From a bacterium (GTDB lineage: Bacteria > UBP15 > UBA6099), in NCBI GenBank assembly GCA_029564595.1, contig JAKQPS010000112.1, positions 1-29,461 of the forward strand: DNA of 29,461 nt, given 5' to 3'. The translations under genes were made by a program, and so were the position numbers. The notes under the pieces were generated by a model. It did not search any database and had not been told where the DNA came from. It was given only the letters and a program-made list of their open reading frames with translations. Below, one piece after another: positions 1-6,823 of this stretch; the first letter of the stretch is position 1; the number at the start of each line of letters is the position of its first letter.

Positions 1-1399
1 AGCACGCCACTCCTGTGTCTTTACGAGTGTTTACTGTGAGCCTTTGTTGATTGCTCCCGTCAGAATTCATCGAATATATTTCCTTATTGCCATCCCTGTC
101 TGATGTGAAATAAATCTTGTTGTCAGCGCACCAGTCCGGAATACCGTCATACGCCGCATTGTCCGTCAGCCTAGTCTGACCGCTTCCGTCCGCATTCATC
201 TTGTATATCTCTGCGTTCCCGTCCCTGTTGCTGAAAAACACTATCTGCGTCCCGTCCGGCGACCATCGCGGCCATCCGTCGAACGCGTCGTCGATCGTCA
301 GTCGTTCAAACCCTGTTCCGTCCGCATTTACTTTGAATATGTCGCTGCTTTTTTGATACAAAGTTGATGTGTAAACGATTTTGCCGCCGATTTTTGCAAT
401 TTCCACATCGATATCGTCGCTTACGCTGTCATGATATCTATCATTGACGCGAAGGTTAAATTTATATACTCCTGCTTCAATCGGGGTGAATGTGGCGATG
501 CTTGATGTCATATCCTTTATTTCAATGATCGGTCCTTCAACTTGTTCCCATATGTACGTCAGTTCATCTCCGTCAAGATCGGAGCTTGCGCTTCCGTCAA
601 GCGCATAGCTAATTGGAATAAGATCATATACAACCACATCTCCATCCCACCTATGGTTCTCATGTTTATAACCCGCCAACCACTTTCCGCCCGCGCCGGC
701 ATTCGCCACGGGAGGCCTATTGCCTATCGGCGTCATTCGTATTTCCACACTTGCAATGCTTCCCGATAAAACCTCCACTTCAACCGGACTTACAGATTCA
801 AACCCTTCCTTTGTTATTCCGATTGTATGGTTCCCGGGTTGCACATATGGGAAATCACAATACAAATCAGATGGCATGATCACATCCGTGAGTTCTCCAT
901 CCAACACTATTACTCCGCCCTCCACATTCGACGTCACCCTTATCACGCCATGTGTTATCGGCGTCATCGTTGTTCCTTGCGCGCCTCCAACTCTCACTGT
1001 TTGATTCGTGGTCACGCTTATCTGATAAGGAACTTTTGTGAATCCATTTAAGCTGATTTCAACTAAACATGAAGCAACAGGCAATTTCTGTATATAAAAA
1101 TAGCCATCTGCATTCGTCGCCGCGCTTTTAACAGTGTCTCCGCATGTGGCGCTTACAACAGCGTCTTTCGCCGGTTTAGTCCCTATCACATCATTGGCGA
1201 TCCTCGTCGCTGAACTCCCGTATGGCATAAAAACATAGCCGTCCATATTGCCATACATAACAATCTGAGGCGGCTGCGGCATAAGCCCCCCGCCACAGGA
1301 AGTCATTGACATTGACATTGATAATATGCCGATGACTCCTAGAAATATGCTTTTTATGCATTTGTTCATGTCTTTATATCTTTTCATCCCTGTACTCAT
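1..1399 (-). CDS. PEGA/PKD/PD40-propeller surface lipoprotein, 3' end missing
   Basis: This large open frame enters from the left edge, so its C-terminus is missing. A signal segment with hydrophobic run FLGVIGIL ends at a lipobox-like MTSC (Cys 35), followed by GGG, which suggests a lipoprotein. Next come a carboxypeptidase-regulatory-like segment (about residues 45-130), a PEGA domain (about 140-215) and a PKD/REJ-like Ig domain containing DGSASSDLDGDELTY. The final part is a TolB-type PD40 propeller with repeated units such as WSPDGTQIVFFSNRDGNAEIY and NADGSGQTRLT. Such proteins usually sit on the outer membrane or cell surface and bind partners or glycans; no enzyme motif is seen. The start at 1399 forms an ATGA overlap with the upstream gene, implying translational coupling. 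In-frame ATGs at 1387 and 1369 are alternatives, and 1369 would give a more ordinary signal-peptide length. The domain calls are firm and the function is unknown. Confidence 0.85.
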   Translation of the reverse strand, partial: MSTGMKRYKDMNKCIKSIFLGVIGILSMSMSMTSCGGGLMPQPPQIVMYGNMDGYVFMPYGSSATRIANDVIGTKPAKDAVVSATCGDTVKSAATNADGYFYIQKLPVASCLVEISLNGFTKVPYQISVTTNQTVRVGGAQGTTMTPITHGVIRVTSNVEGGVIVLDGELTDVIMPSDLYCDFPYVQPGNHTIGITKEGFESVSPVEVEVLSGSIASVEIRMTPIGNRPPVANAGAGGKWLAGYKHENHRWDGDVVVYDLIPISYALDGSASSDLDGDELTYIWEQVEGPIIEIKDMTSSIATFTPIEAGVYKFNLRVNDRYHDSVSDDIDVEIAKIGGKIVYTSTLYQKSSDIFKVNADGTGFERLTIDDAFDGWPRWSPDGTQIVFFSNRDGNAEIYKMNADGSGQTRLTDNAAYDGIPDWCADNKIYFTSDRDGNKEIYSMNSDGSNQQRLTVNTRKDTGVAC

Positions 1400-2226
1400 G
1401 GCAAACAATCCGTATAGCTTGTCGGCGACGCATCATCATCGCAGACAAGACATGTTTCTATTTCTCTTTCCAAATAACTGCATCTGTTTTTCCCGAGTTC
1501 CATCAGTTCCTCGTCCTTAAAGTCGATGACGCCGTCTTCGTTGAAGTCCAGCCGCGCCATCCCGCGCATCTCTTCTGGTAATACGCCGCGCAAGACGTCT
1601 TTCTTGGCTCTCGGCCCGCAATCAAGTCCGAAATTCCTCTTCAACGGCCCAAGATCAGCAACGCTCACCTTTCCGTCATTGTTCCAATCAGCGTCGGAAT
1701 ACTTAATGAAACCCAACGGATCGGTTTCCTTGCTCCTGCAACACTTCTTTGCATTAACAAGGTCATCCGACGGATTGAAAGGCGCAGTGTTTTCGCAACC
1801 CTCTCTTTTTTTATCGACAATACAATAATTCCATTCCGCATTTGTTGCATCATACACGCTACGCGTAAAAGCAGCTTTCAGAAATTGCAACTCATGCATG
1901 CTTATCTTTCCGTCCTTATTCGTGTCTGTGCGAGAATGCTCTTCGCCCCACAAAACGCCATATCCATACAAAATGATGGTTTTTATTGCTCTTATCAGGC
2001 TTTTATGTCGTTTGATGTATCCACCGCCTGTTTTTGAGCGGCACCGCCGCAAAATTATTGCGTAGTTGTTGTCATGTTCGTAATAGTTGCTAATAGTTAT
2101 TTTATCATATATTGGCTTATTTTTCGCAAACAAAAACAAAACGTGTCCCACCGCTGAATCTCGCGCCAACGCATCCGGAGCTTTAAATTGGGATGTTTTG
2201 GGTTGACTGGAGTTTATAACAAGCAT
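1396..2226 (-). CDS. EF-hand/dockerin-like calcium-binding protein, N-terminus doubtful
   Basis: The 276-residue frame has three calcium-loop motifs: DTNKDGKISMHE (101-112), DWNNDGKVSVAD (180-191) and DFNEDGVIDFKDEE (227-240). The second, followed by LGPLKRNFG, looks like a dockerin repeat. The C-terminus is cysteine-rich (C249, C259, C262, C274), consistent with export, but no signal peptide is visible. Residues 55-110 (AIILRRC..., GGGYI, then TII before the EF loop) loosely recall the catalytic-Cys half of C13/caspase-like peptidases that also end in an EF-type loop. No His half precedes it, and the same frame upstream has two adjacent stops just before residue 1. The gene may therefore be a fragment of a longer ancestor, or its start may lie further in. 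It overlaps the downstream lipoprotein gene by ATGA. Calcium binding is likely; enzymatic activity is speculative. Confidence 0.6.
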   Translation of the reverse strand: MLVINSSQPKTSQFKAPDALARDSAVGHVLFLFAKNKPIYDKITISNYYEHDNNYAIILRRCRSKTGGGYIKRHKSLIRAIKTIILYGYGVLWGEEHSRTDTNKDGKISMHELQFLKAAFTRSVYDATNAEWNYCIVDKKREGCENTAPFNPSDDLVNAKKCCRSKETDPLGFIKYSDADWNNDGKVSVADLGPLKRNFGLDCGPRAKKDVLRGVLPEEMRGMARLDFNEDGVIDFKDEELMELGKNRCSYLEREIETCLVCDDDASPTSYTDCLP

Positions 2227-2532
2227 CCAATAATGCTTTTCCGTGAATCCATATTTGAATTCTTTCTATCAATGCTGTTCGATCAAATAACGCCATGATT
2301 TGTTGTTTATTAGGATATTCGACAAATATATCGGCGGCATTCGATGATGTCGCCCTGCGCCAATATAAATATCGCAGTAAAAGTTTCTCTTTTGACTGTT
2401 CAATGTTTGAACATCCTTTATCTTCTATGGATTTGCGTGGAAAACATTCTTCTAAATATTTCCCCGTTCGCTGATGGCGAAAACCGGCATGTGCGGTTTG
2501 TTGTTTCAGCCGGAGCCGGCGTAATTTGCGGG
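2227..2532 (-). other. Intergenic gap, possible decayed coding sequence
   Basis: About 300 bases separate the pilin-like gene from the EF-hand gene on the minus strand. In the frame of the EF-hand gene this stretch has four stops: two adjacent ones immediately upstream of it and two near 2450-2480. It is open for about 48 codons between them. A weak ATG near 2491 begins MPVFAIS before a stop. This could be the decayed N-terminal half of the EF-hand gene or plain spacer. No RNA gene, promoter or terminator of convincing quality was seen. Confidence 0.3.
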
Positions 2533-3264
2533 TCAATGCTTTCTGTTTGCATCCGTATTCTCTTCGTCGCGAATCCGTTTGTTGCTCTTGCACTCCCAAT
2601 GATGCCATCTGTTAATTCCTTCCGGAGTGATGATGATATTGCAGTTCGTCCTGTCCTTAGTTCTTGCTTCTAATTTGTATCCGCCATCTTCTGCCAATGA
2701 TAAGCTGACGCTTCTGCATGCGTCTTTCAACTCTTGTTCTGAGAGGTTGCAATAATATTCGTTTGCCGGGCAAAGTTTTTGGGCGCGTTCATAAAGCTGA
2801 TCAAGGCCGCCGGCGTATGCGCCGTATTCTTCGTAATGCTCCTTTTGCAATGTTTCAAGTGGGTATAGCGCCTTTGCGCATTGTCCAAAATGATGCTTAA
2901 GAGACGCTTCAGCAAAGTTCTTGCGAGCAACCGCCGTCGCGCAACCCGCTAACAATAAGAACGCTGTAAAATAGAGCGCCGCTATTATTCTGAACGCTTT
3001 TGTTTTGCCACGCATCAATAATACTCCGCAGGCGGGCAAATAAACGAACAGCGAAACAACCATCGCAATATAAAGAGAGCTGATCATGCAATAGCTAGCG
3101 ATTATGCAAACTGATCCTATTAAGCAACCTGCGCCTCCAGTGATTCTGCCCAACAAGCCTGTCGTCGCGTCTTTAGAAGAGCGCACATAGAGGATAACCC
3201 CGCCGCAAAGCAGAAATACGCAGATAGCTTTGACAAGAGCTTCTATTTGCGCGTCTGTCGCCAT
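2533..3264 (-). CDS. Four-helix membrane protein with C-terminal type IV pilin-like domain
   Basis: The 243-residue product has hydrophobic segments at about 10-27, 40-60, 62-82 and 92-113, then a soluble domain. The soluble part reads like the globular half of a type IV pilin or pseudopilin. It has LETLQKEHYEEYGAYAGGL (about 136-154) in the usual position of the pilin alpha/beta loop, GYKLEARTKDRTNCNIIITPEG (195-216), and a terminal W-E-C (223-225), so C208 and C225 could form the usual disulfide. True pilins carry one N-terminal helix with a prepilin peptidase site. Here four helices precede the domain and no G|FxxxE site is seen, so assembly into a pilus is unlikely. The ATG at 3264 follows an AGGTGA ribosome site. 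It lies 25 bp after the caspase-like gene, so the two are probably co-transcribed. Confidence 0.7.
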   Translation of the reverse strand: MATDAQIEALVKAICVFLLCGGVILYVRSSKDATTGLLGRITGGAGCLIGSVCIIASYCMISSLYIAMVVSLFVYLPACGVLLMRGKTKAFRIIAALYFTAFLLLAGCATAVARKNFAEASLKHHFGQCAKALYPLETLQKEHYEEYGAYAGGLDQLYERAQKLCPANEYYCNLSEQELKDACRSVSLSLAEDGGYKLEARTKDRTNCNIIITPEGINRWHHWECKSNKRIRDEENTDANRKH

Positions 3265-3289
3265 CGTTCACCTGTTCGGAAACAGTATA

Positions 3290-4018
3290 TCACTCTTTTG
3301 TCTTCGGCAACGCCCAATCGAAACCTGTCGTTTTATCAAACAACCGTTGACTTGGATTGACATATACGCCTCTTTTATTTTCCACCCGAACAAAAGGAGG
3401 CCATAAGCTTACCCCTGATTTACTTGCCCATACCTTAACTCCGAAGTGATTTGCCATTGCATGAGCAATGTCACTTCCTGAATCACTGATTGCATTACAC
3501 GAGTATAGATGGATGAACCCATCCGGAAGAACATTTGCTTTGTGCAGCTTGTTCACCGGAATACTTCTTTTCATGTTTTTACTATAAGCAATATTATACC
3601 TTTCATGCCGGCGGTCGCTGATTCCAATGCCCGCGCTCCCTCCAAAGCTGTGTCCGTAAATAAAAATCGCGAATATGTTTCTATTATTCACTAAAGCGTC
3701 ATTAATATCTCTAATATTGTGCGCGTCTATTAAGCGAACTTGATCTAATGAGGGATTGAAATCGTAATCGCCTCTTCTGATTCTCCTCCTTAAAGCTTGG
3801 GCAGGATAGATAAACGCATTGTTTTTGTCCTCAAAAACAAATATAAGAAATGTTCTTGACGCTCTTGAACGCATCGGCATTCGCTGAATATCACGCAAAT
3901 AATTATAATGCTGTTCATCGCAAATATATCGCTCAAACATATCTTCTTTGCGATCGAGTTCTTTTGCGTCAACGCCGCTAAATATATAGTCTTCTAAAGC
4001 ATTTTTCATTTTATTCAT
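3290..4018 (-). CDS. Putative clan-CD (caspase-like) Cys/His domain protein
   Basis: The 242-residue protein has two blocks typical of the caspase/gingipain/DUF4347 fold. One is a strand ending in YGHSFGG (His 123). The other is GFIHLYSCNA (Cys 174), followed by a helix with SDIAHAMANHFG and then KVWASKSGVSL. This H...C spacing, with the G-I-A-x-x-L-A-x-x-x-G-V-x-V-x-A pattern after the Cys, matches clan CD cysteine peptidases and related surface domains; the dyad reading is an inference. The GHSFG string also fits a lipase nucleophile elbow, a weaker alternative because the downstream LYSCN block would be unexplained. There is no signal peptide or membrane segment, and the N-terminus (1-60) is charged. 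AGGAGG lies 8 bases before the ATG at 4018. It is the first full gene of the minus-strand surface cluster. Confidence 0.6.
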   Translation of the reverse strand: MNKMKNALEDYIFSGVDAKELDRKEDMFERYICDEQHYNYLRDIQRMPMRSRASRTFLIFVFEDKNNAFIYPAQALRRRIRRGDYDFNPSLDQVRLIDAHNIRDINDALVNNRNIFAIFIYGHSFGGSAGIGISDRRHERYNIAYSKNMKRSIPVNKLHKANVLPDGFIHLYSCNAISDSGSDIAHAMANHFGVKVWASKSGVSLWPPFVRVENKRGVYVNPSQRLFDKTTGFDWALPKTKE

Positions 4019-4030
4019 AATTATATCCTC

Positions 4031-4075
4031 CTATTTCAATCCGATGTGCCCCAGCAATCCTGTTGTCATAATCAT
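4031..4075 (-). CDS. Possible 14-residue leader peptide MIMTTGLLGHIGLK
   Basis: A short frame starts at ATG 4075 directly after a purine-rich AAGGGGGGA ribosome site. Its TAG stop abuts the AGGAGG site of the caspase-like gene. The placement would suit a leader peptide coupling translation, but no attenuator hairpins or regulatory codon run are visible. It may be chance. Confidence 0.25.
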   Translation of the reverse strand: MIMTTGLLGHIGLK

Positions 4076-4104
4076 TCCCCCCTTGTTATGCATTTTAAAC
4101 CCTA

Positions 4105-4127
4105 GCGCGTAGTATGCCTTTACAGTT
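4105..4127 (-). promoter_or_regulatory. Predicted MerR-family operator, downstream copy
   Basis: This 23-bp stretch matches 4671-4693 at 21 of 23 positions, with core GCCTTTACAGTT on the plus strand. It lies between the MerR-like gene and the surface cluster. On the minus strand it falls between a possible -35 TTGCCA and a weak -10 TACTAC, the usual position for an operator of a MerR activator. The repeat is seen directly; the role is inferred. Confidence 0.5.
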
Positions 4128-4141
4128 TTGTGGCAAATTAT

Positions 4142-4657
4142 TTATTTCATAAGCTCGTCGATATCTTCGCTCTTGAGCGCGTCAGGCTCGAAGCCTATTT
4201 GTCTAAGCGCTTCTGTTATCGCCTTGAGGTTTTTCTTCTTTGCTTTCAGGTATATGAACTGGCCGTCTTTGCTGAGCGCGGACATGGTCATCAAGGCGGT
4301 GTTCTGCTCGAATCCGAAACGCGCTTCAACGTCCCTCACGGCGTCGCAGACGGCGGATGCGAATTCAGCCTTCGCCCCTTTTTTCATATACTCGGCTATA
4401 TCGTCTAGGGATTTTCCTTTCTCTTTCAGCAGCCGGATCGTGAGGAATTCGCTTATAACGATGTTGTGATAAAAAAGGGTGAGGCGTTTTCCGACCATTT
4501 TACGGATGGGCGGCGTGATAAGTCCTTTGTACCTGTAGTAATAGAGGACGCGGCGCACGTTCCGGTTGCTGCGCTCCTCGGCAAGGTCAACACCCGCGCG
4601 TTTAAGTTCCGCCTCTAGTTCTTCCTGCGTCAGCCATTCTTTTATAGGTTTAGACAT
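4142..4657 (-). CDS. MerR-family transcriptional regulator
   Basis: The product is 171 residues when started at the ATG at 4657, which has GGAGGG seven bases upstream; an in-frame start 17 codons earlier lies inside the promoter and is rejected. A MerR-type winged helix follows a variable N-terminus: RNVRRVLYYYRYKGLITPPIR, then an ISEFLTIRLLKEKGKSLDDIAEYM helix pair. The C-terminal half (about 90-171) is helical, has a single cysteine (about residue 103) and lacks the metal-binding cysteine pattern of MerR, ZntR or CueR, so its effector is unknown. It has its own sigma-70-type promoter with a repeated motif just downstream of the -10, which fits autoregulation. The second motif copy in front of the caspase-like gene suggests it also controls the surface cluster. 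Confidence 0.75.
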   Translation of the reverse strand: MSKPIKEWLTQEELEAELKRAGVDLAEERSNRNVRRVLYYYRYKGLITPPIRKMVGKRLTLFYHNIVISEFLTIRLLKEKGKSLDDIAEYMKKGAKAEFASAVCDAVRDVEARFGFEQNTALMTMSALSKDGQFIYLKAKKKNLKAITEALRQIGFEPDALKSEDIDELMK

Positions 4658-4670
4658 AAAACAACCCTCC

Positions 4671-4693
4671 GCGCGTCGTAAGCCTTTACAGTT
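4671..4693 (-). promoter_or_regulatory. Predicted MerR-family autoregulatory operator
   Basis: On the minus strand this is AACTGTAAAGGCTTACGACG and flanking bases, containing the short palindrome GTAA-AGGC-TTAC. It begins right after the -10 box of the regulator's promoter, so binding would block or tune transcription start. The near-identical copy is at 4105-4127. Confidence 0.5.
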
Positions 4694-4722
4694 ATCATAT
4701 CGCGACATCGGTCCATTGTCAA
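4694..4722 (-). promoter_or_regulatory. Sigma-70 promoter of the MerR-like gene
   Basis: On the minus strand TTGACA (4722-4717) and TATGAT (4699-4694) are separated by exactly 17 bp. This is close to the sigma-70 consensus and about 36 bp before the start codon. Confidence 0.8.
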
Positions 4723-4772
4723 CCGCGCTTGAAATATTTATGCGATTGGGTTGCGCTCATCTAGGCAAGTGG

Positions 4773-4860
4773 TTGTATATACCAGTTCTTAATTGGTTTT
4801 ACCCATCTCACACCCACAACGGGGTTGTGGGTGGCGCCCTTCACGATGGGTAAAACCAAA
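4773..4860. repeat. Nested-hairpin palindromic repeat, copy 1
   Basis: A perfect 15-bp outer stem (4793-4807 with 4845-4859, arms starting TTGGTTTTACCCAT) encloses a perfect 10-bp inner stem CACCCACAAC/GTTGTGGGTG (4811-4820 with 4824-4833, loop GGG). A related copy in opposite orientation lies at 12151-12236. The shared block includes the flank TCTTAATTGGTT. There is no poly-T tract, so a mobile palindrome (REP/MITE-like) fits better than a terminator. It lies just past the 3' end of the DUF5693 gene. Confidence 0.75.
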
Positions 4861-4893
4861 TAATACATCTCGTAAGTGTGCGCGAGGCCGGTT

Positions 4894-6786
4894 TTATTTC
4901 CGGGGCAGCGTGAAAACGTCGGCTATCTCAAGAAATATCATAGCGGCGGTCCTCGCGCCGACGCCGATTATCAACCCGATTATTATGCCGAGAATTGTTC
5001 TAATGTAAGAGATTTCCAGCGGAGTGTGGAGGTGACAGAATGTGTTGAACATGCTCGCCTGCCCTATGACGCCTAAAAAAAGAAGGGCGAGAGCCGCGTA
5101 GCGTCTTTTCGCGAGCGGGGCCACGCCGATAAGCAACATGGCGGGATGGCCTATGGCGAACTCCTTGAACCGGGGCCGGACACTGAGCAGGCCTTCGAGC
5201 CGGGAGCGCAGAGCGCCCTCCGCCGAGGTGACGGCTCCGCCAGCTTCGTTGCCTGAGCGCAACAAATAGAGAGCGACCACCACTAAAAGAACCGCGCATG
5301 CCGCCGCCTCCGCTTTTCTCACAGGCGATTCCAGAAAAGACGCGAGCGTCTCTCCCGTGTGCCTGAGATAGAGAACCGCGATAATGATGAGAGGAACCAG
5401 CAGAGCAATTTTTACGCCGGAAAAAGAGTCGAGCCTGAGGAAGAAATCTCTGTGGGAAAGCAGAGCCGCGGCAAAGGCGGCTCCTGCTAGGGTGATGGCG
5501 CAAGCGGCGGCCCACCTTGCAATCGCTTCTCCAAGTCCGGGCATCGACCGAGTGGCCTTCGACCTCAACCCGACGAGGAAAGCGACGCCGACCGCGAGCG
5601 CGGGAGTGAGCGCGCCGACTCCCAGAGAGACGAGTTTGAGAGCCTGCCTGTAATGCCCGGCGGTCTCAGGCATGGCGAACATCGCCGCGAGAGTCAACAA
5701 GGAGGCTGCCAGAGATATCCAAGCGGGCAGCCCGAACGCCACCGCGCAAAGAAGCCCGACAAACGCCACCGCGCCCGCCGCCGCCGCCGCGCGCGACCGT
5801 TTGGAAATTATGAGCGGTTTTTGAGGCTCGGCCTTTCCGATGACGAATCCGTCCTTTCGGAGCGCGTCCGCGATTCTGCCGACGTACTCTATGTTGCGCT
5901 CGATTTCCTGCCGGGCGGGTTGTCCATACATATTGGAATAGAACCTGACGTAGAGGACGCGCACGCCGCGCTCGCGGGCCGCGCGCCTGAACCGCTCCAC
6001 CGCTTTTCTCTGTGGAGTAATGGCGATTTCTTCAGCGGAAATGCTGTGCGCCACGAGCACCCTGCCGGGCAGCTTCTTCGCGAACGTCCGCGCGCCTTCC
6101 TGCGCCGTCATTTCCACCATGCCGAATGCCCAGCCCTCGCGCCGTTTCATCTCCTCCACAGCCGCTTCAATTAGAGTCGGGCTGCCCAAGACGGCGGATC
6201 CGTCGAATATCACGACCGAAGGCTCTTTCTCCGCGTCGAGCGCTTTCATTTTCAGAGCTATGGATTCCCTTTTTTCAAACGGGGTGTTCAGCGGTCTGGG
6301 CGTCGTGCGGAAATCATATTCAGTCGCCGGCATGCCGAAAGAGAAATCCGATCTTTTTTCTCCTAGCGCCGGGATGCGGCAAATCATAGTGGCGGCGTCG
6401 CAAGCGCCCGGCCCGAAATGAGCCTCGAAGAAAGAGGACGCCAGCGCCCACGCGTTCGGGTCGGCGACTTTGGCTTCCCAGCCTCCGCCCGCTCCGCCCT
6501 TCGGCACGGTGTTCACTTCCAGCGACCCGTTGCCTACTAGATCATCGATTCTGGTTTCGAACACGCCGAAGCTGTAAACCCCGATTTCGGTCAGGCGTTC
6601 GACTGCCAGCCGGGCCGATTCGCCGTCCGGCGACAGGGCCAGAATTGAAGGGTAGTCTACGACGATCTGCACGGTTTTGTCGGCGCGCTCGTGAGCGACC
6701 CTTTTTTTTAAAATCCATCCTGAAGCGACAAGCCCCGCAAGCGAGAGAGCCGCAAGCAACATAAACGCCAATCCCGGTTTTTTCAT
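4894..6786 (-). CDS. DUF5693 family polytopic membrane protein
   Basis: The 630-residue protein starts with a membrane anchor (about 7-26) followed by KTVQIVVDYPSI and a soluble domain (about 35-325), then many membrane helices (about 335-610). The order and signature blocks match DUF5693. These are VDY near the N-terminus, the ERLTEIGVYSFGVFE segment, and the C-terminal RPRFKEFAIGHPAMLL and FNTFCHLHTPLEISYIRTILG. The family's biochemical role is not established; in other bacteria it is often found beside the polysaccharide pyruvyltransferase csaB, so an envelope role is plausible. The ATG at 6786 follows GAGGG by five bases and lies 37 bp after the glycosidase gene. It is the last gene of the GH38 operon. 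Confidence 0.85.
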   Translation of the reverse strand: MKKPGLAFMLLAALSLAGLVASGWILKKRVAHERADKTVQIVVDYPSILALSPDGESARLAVERLTEIGVYSFGVFETRIDDLVGNGSLEVNTVPKGGAGGGWEAKVADPNAWALASSFFEAHFGPGACDAATMICRIPALGEKRSDFSFGMPATEYDFRTTPRPLNTPFEKRESIALKMKALDAEKEPSVVIFDGSAVLGSPTLIEAAVEEMKRREGWAFGMVEMTAQEGARTFAKKLPGRVLVAHSISAEEIAITPQRKAVERFRRAARERGVRVLYVRFYSNMYGQPARQEIERNIEYVGRIADALRKDGFVIGKAEPQKPLIISKRSRAAAAAGAVAFVGLLCAVAFGLPAWISLAASLLTLAAMFAMPETAGHYRQALKLVSLGVGALTPALAVGVAFLVGLRSKATRSMPGLGEAIARWAAACAITLAGAAFAAALLSHRDFFLRLDSFSGVKIALLVPLIIIAVLYLRHTGETLASFLESPVRKAEAAACAVLLVVVALYLLRSGNEAGGAVTSAEGALRSRLEGLLSVRPRFKEFAIGHPAMLLIGVAPLAKRRYAALALLFLGVIGQASMFNTFCHLHTPLEISYIRTILGIIIGLIIGVGARTAAMIFLEIADVFTLPRK

Positions 6787-6823
6787 TTATCCCTCGTCCC
6801 CGCCCCTCGGCGGAATCCCTGCC

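Noticed and set aside
2183-2608. Minus-strand frame of 141 codons across the gap after the pilin-like gene
   Set aside because: It overlaps the end of the pilin-like gene and the start of the EF-hand frame, has no ribosome site and no recognisable domain. The phrase LLDACYK hinted at a caspase motif but the context does not fit.
4793-4859. Intrinsic terminator after the DUF5693 gene
   Set aside because: The stems are strong but there is no T-tract on either strand, and a related copy lies elsewhere, so a dispersed palindrome explains it better.
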